Source: a virus
IMG/VR virus record: IMGVR_UViG_3300010373_000009
Span: 1 to 63,032 of that record
Direction: 5' to 3' (one strand)
Length of the DNA stretch: 63,032 nt
Shown here: one piece after another, positions 48,582 through 56,743 of the stretch
How positions within the stretch are numbered: position 1 is the first letter of the stretch
Layout of the letters: each line of letters starts with the position of its first letter
Notes under the pieces: model-generated
The model's database searches: none
What the model was told of the DNA's origin: nothing
What the model saw: only the letters and a program-made list of their open reading frames with translations
Position numbers and translations under genes: made by a program

Positions 48582-51061
48582 CTTGTACCCGCTGCCCGCT
48601 CTACAAGACGGCGAAGTCCGTCTGTGTTCCTCGTGAGCAGGTCGGCGCCGATCCGAAAGTCTTAGTCATAGGCGAGGCTCCGGGCCGCGAGGAGGATCAA
48701 CGTAATCGGCCGTTCGTCGGCCGATCTGGCCGATTGCTGCGCGAGGCATTGCAGAAGGCAGGCATTCACCAGTACATCCTGACGAACCTGGTACGGTGTC
48801 GACCTCCGGATAACCGCGCGCCTACTCGCGAAGAGATCAAAGCCTGTAACGTTCATCTCATGCAGGAGCTGGCCGAACTGCACCCCGAGTTTATTGTTAC
48901 AGCGGGCGGTCCGGCTTCGAAGGCGGTAGCCAAGCAATCGAAAATCACAGAGGCTCATGGGAAACTCGTGCCGTTGCCGGCGGGTGCGCAGGGCTACCCG
49001 ATCCTTCACCCCGCTTACATTCTGCGCGATCCGTCGAAACAGGCTATCTTCGATCACGACCTGGAGCGACTCGCACGGATAATGCGGGGAGAGAAGCGCG
49101 GCGACTTGCCGAAGTGGGAGGTAGTTACCCGAGAGAACTGGTCAGAGTTCCTTGCCGAATTCCGCGCCGCCGAGGCATTCTCTTTCGACCTAGAGACCCC
49201 CGGACTCTTCCCCTATGACCGGAAGGGCTTTATCCGTTGCGTAGGAGTGGGGTTACCGAGCCGTTCTTGGGTAATTCGAGGCGAAATGCCGGGCTCGCCT
49301 TTCTCTGGTAAGCCTGAACTTCTCGCCGCAATGGTCAATCTCCTAATCAGAGAACAGCGGAAACTGGGTAAGATCGGTGTAGCCCAAAACGGCAAATTCG
49401 ACGCGAAGTGGCTTGCGATCTACTGTGGTGACTCGTTCGATTTACACTTCGATACGATGCTCGCTCATTATATCATCGATGAGAATCAACCGCATGATCT
49501 TAAGTATCTCGCTCGCGCTTACCTCGACGCTCCGGAATATGACCTTACTACCAAGGAGAAGCAGGGGTTCACCACCCCAGCGAAGCTCTACGAGTACAAC
49601 GGTTTTGACTGTGGATATACGCTTCGTCTATACACAATCTTTGATCGAGTCTTTAAGCGTGATCCCCGTCTACGTCGGCTCTTTTACCGGCTGATGATGC
49701 CCGCTTCCCGGGCTATGCAATTGATAGAGCTGGAAGGTCTCTATCTGAATATGCCGAAGTACGCCGAGACTGAGGTTCAAGTTACGAAGGAACGTGATGA
49801 AATGCTCGGCAAGCTAAACAAGCTTGCGGCGAAATACGGTCAACCCGTTAACTGGAATGCTCCCGCGCAGGTCGCCAAGCTCTTCTATGAGCGGTTAAAG
49901 CTCAAGTGTACAGTTAGGACCGCGAAAGGCGCTCCGTCTACTGGGGAAGCTGCTCTGGCCGACCTGCGCGGGAAGCATGAGGTAGTAGATCAGCTCATCA
50001 AGTTCCGCGAACTGGAGAAATTCCTTGGCACCTACATCAAAGGATGGAAAGAATACATCGTCGAAAATCGTCTCTTCATGGATTACAAGCTGCATGGGAC
50101 CGTTACAGGACGATATTCTAGCCGCCTACACCAAGTGCCTCGCGACGGGACAATCCGTAATCTTGTGGAGGCACCACCGGGATGGAAATTCGTTCAAGCT
50201 GACTTGTCGCAGGCTGAACTTCGAATCGCCGCCGAATTCTCAAGGGACCTCGAACTGGTAGCATGCTTCCAGCCCGGAGGCGAGGACGTTCACTGGAGGA
50301 CGTTGCTCTTTATGATCGAGAGCGGCCGATCGGATGAGTATACCAAGCCCGCTCTAGAGACTGCCTCGAAACTCCGTTCATTCCGGATAGGCCAGTTATC
50401 GAGTGCGATCGAGATACTACGCAAGGCGGGTCACGATCGGGCAATCGGTCTCTGGAAACCGTGGAAAGAGGCACGGAAGAAAGCGAAGGCGATCAACTTC
50501 GGATTCGTCTTTGGAATGTTCGAGAATAAGTTCATCGAGCAGGCGAAGACGAAATACCAGTGGGACTGCACTTGGGAAGAAGCCCATTCGATGCGTCAAG
50601 CCTACTTTGAGCTCTACCAAGGTGTTCCTCGCTGGCACGAGCGGCAGAAGGCTCTGTTAAAGGTCAACGGTTATGTAACTAACCTCTTCGGCCGCGTGCG
50701 TCGGCTGCCCGGTGTCTTCTCGCAGGACCGCGAGCTACGCGGCGAGGCCGAGCGCCAGGCGATTAACTCTCCGGTCCAGGGGACGATTGGTGATTGGAAG
50801 GCTGCGGCCATGGTGGAAATACACGAGACGATCGATCGTCAAGCGCTTAGGATTGTCGGCGAGCATCACGACGCGCTTCTGATGATCGTGCGCGACGGTG
50901 CCGAGGACGAGGTATTGCCGAAGGTCCGGTCTATCATGCGCCGCCCGAAGCTCCTCGATGACTTTAAGATTCGTATGTCCGTCCCGATGGAATCCGAAAT
51001 CGAGATCGGTCCGTGGGGCGCCGGTAAGAAGTGGGAGCAAAAATGCCTAGCGAAGTCATAA
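48569..51061 (+). CDS. DNA polymerase I with N-terminal uracil-DNA-glycosylase domain
   Basis: 830 residues. Residues 1-165 form a family-4-type uracil-DNA glycosylase: four Cys for an Fe-S cluster (C6, C9, C77, C93), motif GEAPGREED (35-43) and HPAY (147-150). A 3'-5' exonuclease follows: FDLE (206-209), NGKFDAKW (274-281), YNGFDCGY (343-350). The A-family polymerase has motif A QADLSQAELR (543-552, D545), motif B KKAKAINFGFVFG (637-649) and motif C EHHDAL (765-770). An extra segment lies between A and B. A UDG-PolA fusion occurs in SPO1-like phages. Confidence 0.9.
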   Translation: MRRVACTRCPLYKTAKSVCVPREQVGADPKVLVIGEAPGREEDQRNRPFVGRSGRLLREALQKAGIHQYILTNLVRCRPPDNRAPTREEIKACNVHLMQELAELHPEFIVTAGGPASKAVAKQSKITEAHGKLVPLPAGAQGYPILHPAYILRDPSKQAIFDHDLERLARIMRGEKRGDLPKWEVVTRENWSEFLAEFRAAEAFSFDLETPGLFPYDRKGFIRCVGVGLPSRSWVIRGEMPGSPFSGKPELLAAMVNLLIREQRKLGKIGVAQNGKFDAKWLAIYCGDSFDLHFDTMLAHYIIDENQPHDLKYLARAYLDAPEYDLTTKEKQGFTTPAKLYEYNGFDCGYTLRLYTIFDRVFKRDPRLRRLFYRLMMPASRAMQLIELEGLYLNMPKYAETEVQVTKERDEMLGKLNKLAAKYGQPVNWNAPAQVAKLFYERLKLKCTVRTAKGAPSTGEAALADLRGKHEVVDQLIKFRELEKFLGTYIKGWKEYIVENRLFMDYKLHGTVTGRYSSRLHQVPRDGTIRNLVEAPPGWKFVQADLSQAELRIAAEFSRDLELVACFQPGGEDVHWRTLLFMIESGRSDEYTKPALETASKLRSFRIGQLSSAIEILRKAGHDRAIGLWKPWKEARKKAKAINFGFVFGMFENKFIEQAKTKYQWDCTWEEAHSMRQAYFELYQGVPRWHERQKALLKVNGYVTNLFGRVRRLPGVFSQDRELRGEAERQAINSPVQGTIGDWKAAAMVEIHETIDRQALRIVGEHHDALLMIVRDGAEDEVLPKVRSIMRRPKLLDDFKIRMSVPMESEIEIGPWGAGKKWEQKCLAKS

Positions 51062-51219
51062 TCAGATTATCCGGGGATCAAGCAACCGACCTGAAGCTCT
51101 TGTTGCTCTCGGAAGCCAGAACGCCTAAACAGCGTAGCGAGATGAATTTCCACGATCGTCTCGACGAGGGGGTCAGAAACGTCGTACTCAAGCAGATTAA
51201 GGAGCAGCTGAATGGTTAG
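51043..51219 (+). CDS. Small hypothetical protein
   Basis: 58 residues from ATG 51043, with GGGAG 6 nt upstream, overlapping the end of the polymerase gene. Helical and charged (DQATDLKLLLLSEARTPKQR). It ends at the start of the nuclease gene. Function unknown. Confidence 0.55.
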   Translation: MPSEVIIRLSGDQATDLKLLLLSEARTPKQRSEMNFHDRLDEGVRNVVLKQIKEQLNG

Positions 51220-52231
51220 AACTACCCGCTATTCGGAGATCAAGGCTTTTCGGCGCTGCCCGAAATTGCATGAGTACGCTTATATCCAGCGCATTCAGAA
51301 GGTAAGGCCGGCGGCGGCTCCGCATCGCGGCACCATCCTGCATGAAATGCTCGACGCGCGAGCACGGCGCATGATGGGGGATAAGACTTCCGTGCCTTTG
51401 ATGATTCTCTCCGGTTACGAGAAGAAACACCGCAGTCTCTTCGCCGAGGAACGCGAACTGTACGGAGAGAATTTCATACCGGATATCCGGCGCGTATTCG
51501 AAGGCTACGAACGGACTTGGGCACAGGACGGCTGGGAGTATGAGTATTCCGAGCAGGAGATCGAGACCGATCTTGGCGACGCGAAGGACAAGGAGCTTCG
51601 GGGAGTTGTTTACCACGGTACTCTCGATAAGATCGTCGTTACGCGAGACGACCGGCGCTGGCTCGTCGATCATAAGACTCACAAATCGATTCCGACCGAG
51701 GAACAGCGTTTTCAGGACTACCAGATGCTGCTTTATGTCTGGGCCTGGAATCGTGAGAACCCCGAGGAACCTATCGATGGCATCATCTGGGATTACCTGC
51801 GCACGAAAGCCCCGACGATTCCCGAGACTCTGGTAAGAGGGGGGTTGACGCAACGCGCGAACCTTGATACAGATTATTACACATATATGACCGAGCTGAA
51901 ACGCTTAAAGCTCGACCCGAAGCCTTACTCAGAGTTCTTAGCGGGACTGCGGCAGCGATCAGCGGACAAATTCTTCCTGCGTGTGCCTCTGCCGAAGCCG
52001 AGCAAGGCAATGACCACCACCGTCGTTGAAGACTTCCGCGCGACGACGACCGCAATGCTGCAATGCTCGCGCCCGACTCGCACAATGACGAAGGACTGTT
52101 CGTGGTGCGAGTTCTATCGGCTCTGCACGGCGGAGCTGCGAGGTCTAGACTCGAATTACATCCTAAAGTCCGAATATGAGGAACGGAAAGATGAAGAAGA
52201 CGTTGAAGAAGACGAACCCGAAACCCGCTAG
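51212..52231 (+). CDS. RecB/Cas4-like PD-(D/E)XK exonuclease with Fe-S cysteines
   Basis: 339 residues. Cys16 (FRRCPKLHEY) and three C-terminal Cys (C-S-W-C-E-F-Y-R-L-C, about 298-307) match the split Fe-S cluster site of Cas4/AddB-like nucleases. Catalytic core: GTILHEML near 40-47, GTLDKIVV and LVDHKTHKS (D-x-K). It ends in a very acidic tail. Likely works in recombination or DNA processing with the next two genes. Confidence 0.8.
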   Translation: MVRTTRYSEIKAFRRCPKLHEYAYIQRIQKVRPAAAPHRGTILHEMLDARARRMMGDKTSVPLMILSGYEKKHRSLFAEERELYGENFIPDIRRVFEGYERTWAQDGWEYEYSEQEIETDLGDAKDKELRGVVYHGTLDKIVVTRDDRRWLVDHKTHKSIPTEEQRFQDYQMLLYVWAWNRENPEEPIDGIIWDYLRTKAPTIPETLVRGGLTQRANLDTDYYTYMTELKRLKLDPKPYSEFLAGLRQRSADKFFLRVPLPKPSKAMTTTVVEDFRATTTAMLQCSRPTRTMTKDCSWCEFYRLCTAELRGLDSNYILKSEYEERKDEEDVEEDEPETR

Positions 52232-53000
52232 CTCGATTCTAACTCGTGCTAAGCCGATAGAGGATATCGACTCACACGTCGTAATGCTTTGCTACGGTCA
52301 GGCGGGGAAAGGCAAGACAGTATTCGCCTGCACGTTCCCGAAGCCTTTGCTACTGATCGATATTAAGGAGAAGGGGTTTGAATCCGTTATCGATGTCCCC
52401 GGCGTCGATTTGTTGGAGGTTAACGATTGGGACGAGGTAGAGGACGTTTATTGGGAACTAGAGAAAGGAACGAAATACCAGTCCATTGTTATAGATCAGC
52501 TAACAGCGATGCAGGCTCTTGCCATTGGGAAGATCCGCAAGGATAATGATATGGACCCCGACGAGGTCATCTCCCAGAGGAGCTGGGGCAGAGTCTCCGG
52601 GTTGATGGTTACTTGGATCGATAACTTCCGGAACCTCGTCGGGAAATACCATATCTGCTTTAATGCCCATGAGAAACTAACAGAGCCGCAAGAGGAAGAC
52701 GACGACCGGATAGCCCCCTCGGTTGGCAGCAATCTAATGAAGTCCGTGGCTTCGTTCGTTAACGGGGCCGTCTCAGTTATCGGTAATGCATATGTGCGGG
52801 AGGTTAAGCTAGAAGATAAATCAACCCAAATCCAGTTTTGCATGCGGGTAGGTCCCCATGCGTACTATGCAGCGAAGATCAGACGGCCGGTATCGGCGGG
52901 ACCTGCGCCGGGGGTTATCGTAAACCCGACATTCGAGAAGGTTCTAAAGGTATCGAAAGGTGAGAGCCTTTCGGTGAAGAAAACAGTCAAGCGTAAGTAG
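52191..53000 (+). CDS. Sak4-like RecA-fold ATPase
   Basis: 269 residues from ATG 52191, with GAGGAA upstream. Walker A GQAGKGKT (36-43), a Walker-B-like strand SIVIDQLT (after about 96), and the conserved TWIDNFRNLVG/ NAHEKLTE region typical of phage Sak4 (AAA_24) single-strand annealing ATPases. Sak4 proteins work with a phage SSB; the SSB-like gene follows directly. Confidence 0.8.
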   Translation: MKKTLKKTNPKPASSILTRAKPIEDIDSHVVMLCYGQAGKGKTVFACTFPKPLLLIDIKEKGFESVIDVPGVDLLEVNDWDEVEDVYWELEKGTKYQSIVIDQLTAMQALAIGKIRKDNDMDPDEVISQRSWGRVSGLMVTWIDNFRNLVGKYHICFNAHEKLTEPQEEDDDRIAPSVGSNLMKSVASFVNGAVSVIGNAYVREVKLEDKSTQIQFCMRVGPHAYYAAKIRRPVSAGPAPGVIVNPTFEKVLKVSKGESLSVKKTVKRK

Positions 53001-53011
53001 GAGTTAATTTA

Positions 53012-53752
53012 ATGGCATCGAAGGCAAAGCGGTCGCGGAAGTCACGTGCAGTCAGTATTGACTTCGAGGGCGTCGAGTCCGGTGGTTTTAATCTCGCGGA
53101 CGGAACGTATGTTGCGGAAATTAGCTCCGCCGAGGAGAAGGAATCATCGGAGGGCAATCCGATGATCCTTCTGAAGTGGAAGGTCAAGGGCAAGAACGTC
53201 ACGCTCTTCGACAATCTCTCGCTGCTGCCCCAGGCTCTCTGGCGTCTGAAGACGATGTTAGAGGCAATCGGCGTCGAGGTTCCGGACTCTGCGATGGAGG
53301 TAGACCTCGATGATCTCGAGGGTCAGAGCTGCAAGCTAGAAGTGACCAACGAGACCTACGAGGGGAAGGAGCGGCCGAAGGTCACCAACTACCTCTCCCT
53401 AGAGGATAAGGGCGGTGATGACGGCGAGGAGGAGGAGGAAGAAGAAGCCGAGGAGGAAGAGGAGGCTGAGGAGGAGGAGGACAGCAAGCCCGCCAAGAAG
53501 CCCGGCAAGAAAACTGCCGCCGCGAAGAAGTCGTCCAAGTCGAAGGACGATGAAGATGAGGAAGAGGAGGAGACCGAAGAGGAGGATGAGGACGATGAGC
53601 GCCTGAAGGCCGGTGCGAAGGTCAAGTTCAAGGATGAGAACAACAAGGTGATCAAGGGCAAGATCACCGCTATCGAGGATGATACGGCGACCGTAAAGGA
53701 CACGGACGGCGACGAGTGGGAACTCGACCTCTCGGATCTCGAAGCTCTCTAG
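53012..53752 (+). CDS. DUF669-like single-strand DNA-binding-type protein with acidic tail
   Basis: 246 residues. N-terminal 130 residues (DGTYVAEISSAEEKESSEGN, then WRLKTMLEAIGVEVP) match the DUF669 phage family next to Sak4-type recombinases. A long acidic/basic low-complexity stretch follows (EEEEEEEAEEEEEAEEEE, about 137-205). The last 50 residues (GAKVKFKDENNKVIKGKITA) form a small beta barrel (SH3/KOW-like). Acidic tails are common in SSBs such as T7 gp2.5. Confidence 0.75.
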   Translation: MASKAKRSRKSRAVSIDFEGVESGGFNLADGTYVAEISSAEEKESSEGNPMILLKWKVKGKNVTLFDNLSLLPQALWRLKTMLEAIGVEVPDSAMEVDLDDLEGQSCKLEVTNETYEGKERPKVTNYLSLEDKGGDDGEEEEEEEAEEEEEAEEEEDSKPAKKPGKKTAAAKKSSKSKDDEDEEEEETEEEDEDDERLKAGAKVKFKDENNKVIKGKITAIEDDTATVKDTDGDEWELDLSDLEAL

Positions 53753-53753
53753 T

Positions 53754-55115
53754 ATGCTCCTGACCGACCTCCGAAACTACCAGGAATCAGCGGTCAAGGC
53801 TGCCGTCCCCATCCTTACGGGTGGGGGCGGTTTCGCCTTCTTCCCCGACCCTCGGACCGGCAAGACGGTAACTAGTCTGGCTGTTGTCGATCATTTTAGA
53901 CCATCCTGGTTAGTAGTCGTCTGCCCGAAGGCTGCCATTGCGGAGTGGCAGAGGCAGATACCGCAGCACCTACAGATCGACTGGAAGATGGAGGTGACGA
54001 TAGTTAACTATGAGCAGCTAGTTAACTGGAGAAAGAAGTGGTATAAGTTCATGCGCAACGGTCCAGATGATATCTTTATCATCTGCGACGAGTCGCATTA
54101 TATTAAGCGGCGGGGGACGTCACGTTCGCGAGTCGTTCGAAAGATGGGGCACTATGCGAAATATCGGCTTGCCCTAACAGGTACGCCGATCGCTCAGGGG
54201 ATTATCGATGCTTGGGCGCAATTTGACTTTCTCGATCCTGGGATTTTCGGCAAGTACGATAGTACGGTCGAGCGGCAGGGCAACAAGATCATTCGAGTTA
54301 TCGAGGAAGGTTTCGATGAACACTATATTCGATGGGGAGGTTTTAAGAAGCACGAGATCATCGGATACCGGAACGAGGATGAGTTTTACGAGAAGTTCCA
54401 TAAATACTCGTACCGAATCACGCTCCGGGAAGCCCAGCGAGAGGAGGGGGGGACATCCGTTAAGCTCCGTCGGCGACTGATCGACATAGAGCTATCGAGT
54501 AAGACTCGTTCCGTCTATAACGAACTGATGGAAGAATTGCAGGTCGAGGTAGACCGCAAGCGCGTAAAGGCTAAGAACGTCCTCGCGCTGGTTACGAAAC
54601 TTCAACAGATTACGGGTGGTTACGTCCAGAGCGAAGATGGGCCGGTAGCGATCGGGCATGAGAAGACCGAGGCACTTTACAAAGTCGTGCGGTCACTCCC
54701 GAGTCGCACGCGCTTTATCGTGATCTGTAGATTTATCTGGGAGATTGAGAACGTCGCCTATATGCTCCGTCGTCTGAACTACCGGGTAGCGATCGTCCGA
54801 GGAGGCCAGCCGTATGATGGTAAGTTCCAAGAGGATTGTCTCGTACTGCAAGTACAGTCCGGTATTGCGGTTGATATGGCCGCAGCCGATGCGGCGATAC
54901 TTTATTCAACAGACTATTCGTACCTGAACTTTACCCAAGCCCGGTTCCGGATACTCTCCTACGGGAAACGGGAGGCCCAATACTTTTTCCTGCTTGCCAA
55001 CAATACCGTCGATGGGCTAATCTATCAAGCGATCACCAGAAAGCAGAATCTAGCCAAGCTAGTCTGCGATACTTACCGCAACAGAAAAGAGGTACACCGT
55101 GGGAACCGAAGATAG
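53754..55115 (+). CDS. SNF2-like DEAD/DEAH helicase
   Basis: 453 residues. Q-motif-like NYQESAV (8-14), Walker A PDPRTGKT (31-38), DESH box (CDESHYIK, about 117-124), motif III LALTGTP (about 141-147), and C-terminal motifs (FIVICRFIWEIE, then motif VI-like LNFTQARFRI). SNF2-type helicases of phages support replication or recombination. It begins 2 nt after the previous stop. Confidence 0.85.
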   Translation: MLLTDLRNYQESAVKAAVPILTGGGGFAFFPDPRTGKTVTSLAVVDHFRPSWLVVVCPKAAIAEWQRQIPQHLQIDWKMEVTIVNYEQLVNWRKKWYKFMRNGPDDIFIICDESHYIKRRGTSRSRVVRKMGHYAKYRLALTGTPIAQGIIDAWAQFDFLDPGIFGKYDSTVERQGNKIIRVIEEGFDEHYIRWGGFKKHEIIGYRNEDEFYEKFHKYSYRITLREAQREEGGTSVKLRRRLIDIELSSKTRSVYNELMEELQVEVDRKRVKAKNVLALVTKLQQITGGYVQSEDGPVAIGHEKTEALYKVVRSLPSRTRFIVICRFIWEIENVAYMLRRLNYRVAIVRGGQPYDGKFQEDCLVLQVQSGIAVDMAAADAAILYSTDYSYLNFTQARFRILSYGKREAQYFFLLANNTVDGLIYQAITRKQNLAKLVCDTYRNRKEVHRGNRR

Positions 55116-55422
55116 CACTCAGGTCGAAGAGTCTCTGAAGGAACCGAAGGCCCCGAAGAAGAAGGCCGTCAAGAAGGCAATGAAGAAAGTCGCCAAGAAG
55201 GCGGAGAAGAAAGGGAATGGAAATGGCGCGAAGCGTCAGGCGGTCAAGGAGGAGGGAATCGTCTCCATCGTAGATCTCGCTGGCGAAGCCGGTATCACCG
55301 CTCAGGCCGTGCGGATCAAGCTGCGCGGATCGGACATCGAGCGCGGCGAAGGTCGCTGGAAATTCGAGGAGGGCTCGAAGCGCCTGAAGGAAGCGCGTAA
55401 GCTTCTCGGCATCGGGGCCTGA
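55099..55422 (+). CDS. Lys-rich protein with C-terminal winged-helix-like module
   Basis: 107 residues from GTG 55099, with GAGG 6 nt upstream. N-terminal 50 residues are Lys/Ala-rich (KKKAVKKAMKKVAKKAEKKG). C-terminal module VDLAGEAGITAQAVRIKLRG then GRWKFEEGSKRLKEARKLL is the same small domain as in the products at 35828 and 56744. Probably a DNA-binding, histone-like protein. Confidence 0.7.
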   Translation: MGTEDSTQVEESLKEPKAPKKKAVKKAMKKVAKKAEKKGNGNGAKRQAVKEEGIVSIVDLAGEAGITAQAVRIKLRGSDIERGEGRWKFEEGSKRLKEARKLLGIGA

Positions 55423-55426
55423 TTCA

Positions 55427-55939
55427 ATGAGAGGCCGGCTCTGTCAGGGCTCTTCCGGTAAAGGAGTCTGCGTAGTAGCTCAGTTGGTAGAGCGGGGGAA
55501 CGAGAACCTTACCAGTTCACACTCCCCGGGTCGCGGGTTCAAGTCCCGCCACGCCAGAGCCGGCCTTTCTCCCTTACTCCTCGCAATCTGCGCACTCGCG
55601 CAGGCTCAAACTCCTACCCAGCTACCGCTGACTTGGTCGGCTCCGGCGATCGAGTTCACGAATGGAACTCCGATCCCGGGCGGTAGACTCTACGGTTACG
55701 AGATTGACTGGTTTGGTGCAACGTCGAACCCGTGGTATTCGTATGACTCCCTGTTCGTAGATCCGGCCGCGACTTCGGCGAGCATCCCCGTTATCTGCGG
55801 TAGCTATAGCATTACGATTAGCTCCGTCTTCTTCGACGGGAGCGGGGATCTCCTTATTAGTCAGCCCGCTGGCCCAATAACCTATAACACGGGCGTTGCT
55901 TGCCCTCCGTCGTTCTGGCCTACGCTGACCGTAAAATGA
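55427..55939 (+). CDS. Signal-peptide Fn3-like protein, 5' end interrupted by a tRNA-like element
   Basis: 170 residues if read from ATG 55427. Residues 3-40 are a translation of the tRNA-like region (VAQLVER, GRGFKSRHA are typical of translated tRNA genes). After it comes SPLLLAICALAQAQ, a signal peptide core without its own start, then a beta domain that is a paralogue of the product at 26200-26580 (TWSAPAIEFTNGTPIPGG; ends LTVK). If 55444-55554 (111 nt, 37 codons) is removed, the frame gives MRGRLCRAGLSPLLLAICAL, a normal signal peptide. Expression as drawn is uncertain. Confidence 0.55.
   Translation: MRGRLCQGSSGKGVCVVAQLVERGNENLTSSHSPGRGFKSRHARAGLSPLLLAICALAQAQTPTQLPLTWSAPAIEFTNGTPIPGGRLYGYEIDWFGATSNPWYSYDSLFVDPAATSASIPVICGSYSITISSVFFDGSGDLLISQPAGPITYNTGVACPPSFWPTLTVK
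55429..55569 (+). repeat. Inverted repeat closing the tRNA-like element
   Basis: Left arm 55429-55443 (GAGAGGCCGGCTCTG) pairs with right arm 55555-55569 (CAGAGCCGGCCTTTC): 15 bp with one G-U pair, including 11 perfect bp. The loop of 111 nt holds almost all of the tRNA-like core. The arms also encode codons of the signal-peptide gene. Confidence 0.75.
55469..55556 (+). tRNA. tRNA-like element with enlarged anticodon arm
   Basis: An 88-nt region with canonical D arm (GCTC-AGTTGGTA-GAGC, 55478-55493) and T arm (GCGGG-TTCAAGT-CCCGC, 55535-55550 region). The 5-bp stem GGGGA/TCCCC (55495-55499 and 55522-55526) closes a loop of about 23 nt instead of 7, inside which GAAC/GTTC could pair around CTTACCA (anticodon would read UAC, Val). 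The acceptor stem only works with one bulge on each strand. It may be a decayed, mimic or intron-like tRNA. Confidence 0.5.
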
Positions 55940-56385
55940 GCGAACAACAGCTCTGGAACTATCTCTCCCGGCTCTTGCCGGTAGATGGCCAGTATACACG
56001 GATCGAATCTCACGAAACGGCGACCGGCTTCCCGGACGTGCATTACATGCTCGCTGGGGTAGAGGGTACGATCGAGCTAAAAGACTCGCGGCATCCAACC
56101 GCTACTTACCCATTCGCCGAGGGCGGTCTGCGCGATGCGCAAAAGAACTGGCTCCGCGATTACCTCTACTCTGGGGGGCGTCCCCTCGTCTGCGCGCGGA
56201 TCGGAGACCCGATTTACTTTATCGAGGGTCGAAACGCTCTGAGAATAAACGGCTTTAAGCAAGAAGAATTTTCACTTTTCGCGACTCTGGTACTTTTGCC
56301 TAGGCAGCGTGCTCGATCGTGTGAAAAATTGCACGATTTGCTGGTGAAAAAGCTTACTTTTGTGAACCGAGCTGAATTAGACTAG
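55936..56385 (+). CDS. VRR-NUC-type PD-(D/E)XK nuclease
   Basis: 149 residues from ATG 55936, overlapping the previous TGA. Motif order E-S-H-E-T-A-T-G-F-P-D (20-30), GTIELKDSR with E-x-K (42-50), and Q-K-N-W-L-R-D (65-71) is the VRR-NUC arrangement (GxPD, ExK, Q). Such nucleases resolve branched DNA (Holliday-junction-type). It follows the replication block. Confidence 0.7.
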   Translation: MSEQQLWNYLSRLLPVDGQYTRIESHETATGFPDVHYMLAGVEGTIELKDSRHPTATYPFAEGGLRDAQKNWLRDYLYSGGRPLVCARIGDPIYFIEGRNALRINGFKQEEFSLFATLVLLPRQRARSCEKLHDLLVKKLTFVNRAELD

Positions 56386-56743
56386 CCTTCGTTCGCAGCA
56401 AACCTGCGCGGGTCGCACTGCGATGGGGGAGGAGTAGGTATTCATTCCGTCGATCCCCCCCGCTGCGAATATCTCCCGCTCCGGCGTCAAACGGAGCGTG
56501 GGAAGGGTAAGCGGCGTCTCCGCCTCCACCACCGAGTGAGAAGACGCACTAACCCACTTTATCGCCCGAGCCGGGGCGTTAGCTAAGTTCCGGCCACCGT
56601 GCGAGCCGTGAAAGCTCGCCGTCTTGGGTAGGCCATCGGGCTGACGTTAAATGCGCGGTGCCCCTGGCCGGCGGCAGGTCCCGACCGCCGGTGCATTTTT
56701 CTGAGGTTTGAGTTCTTTATCGTGCGAGGTTTCAGGGGGGTTT
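56386..56743 (+). ncRNA. Structured non-coding stretch, candidate RNA
   Basis: About 360 nt without a gene, full of complementary segments: TTCGCAGC (56392-56399) with GCTGCGAA (56462-56469), GCTCCG/CGGAGC (56478-56497, extended by CCC/GGG), GCGTCT (56514-56519) with AGACGC (56542-56547), GCGAGC/GCTCGC (56601-56619), and a terminator-like hairpin at 56649-56700. The number of stems exceeds what a simple leader needs. Could be a small RNA or a 5' leader for the 56744 gene. Confidence 0.5.
56649..56700 (+). terminator. Two-tier terminator-like hairpin
   Basis: Outer arms AAATGC (56649-56654) and GCATTT (56693-56698), inner arms CCGGCGG (56668-56674) and CCGCCGG (56685-56691), then a run of five T. 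It would end the transcript before the 56744 gene. Confidence 0.6.

Noticed and set aside
55469-55556. Prophage attachment site based on the tRNA-like element
   Set aside because: No integrase or excisionase gene was seen anywhere in the genome, so integration at this element is not supported.
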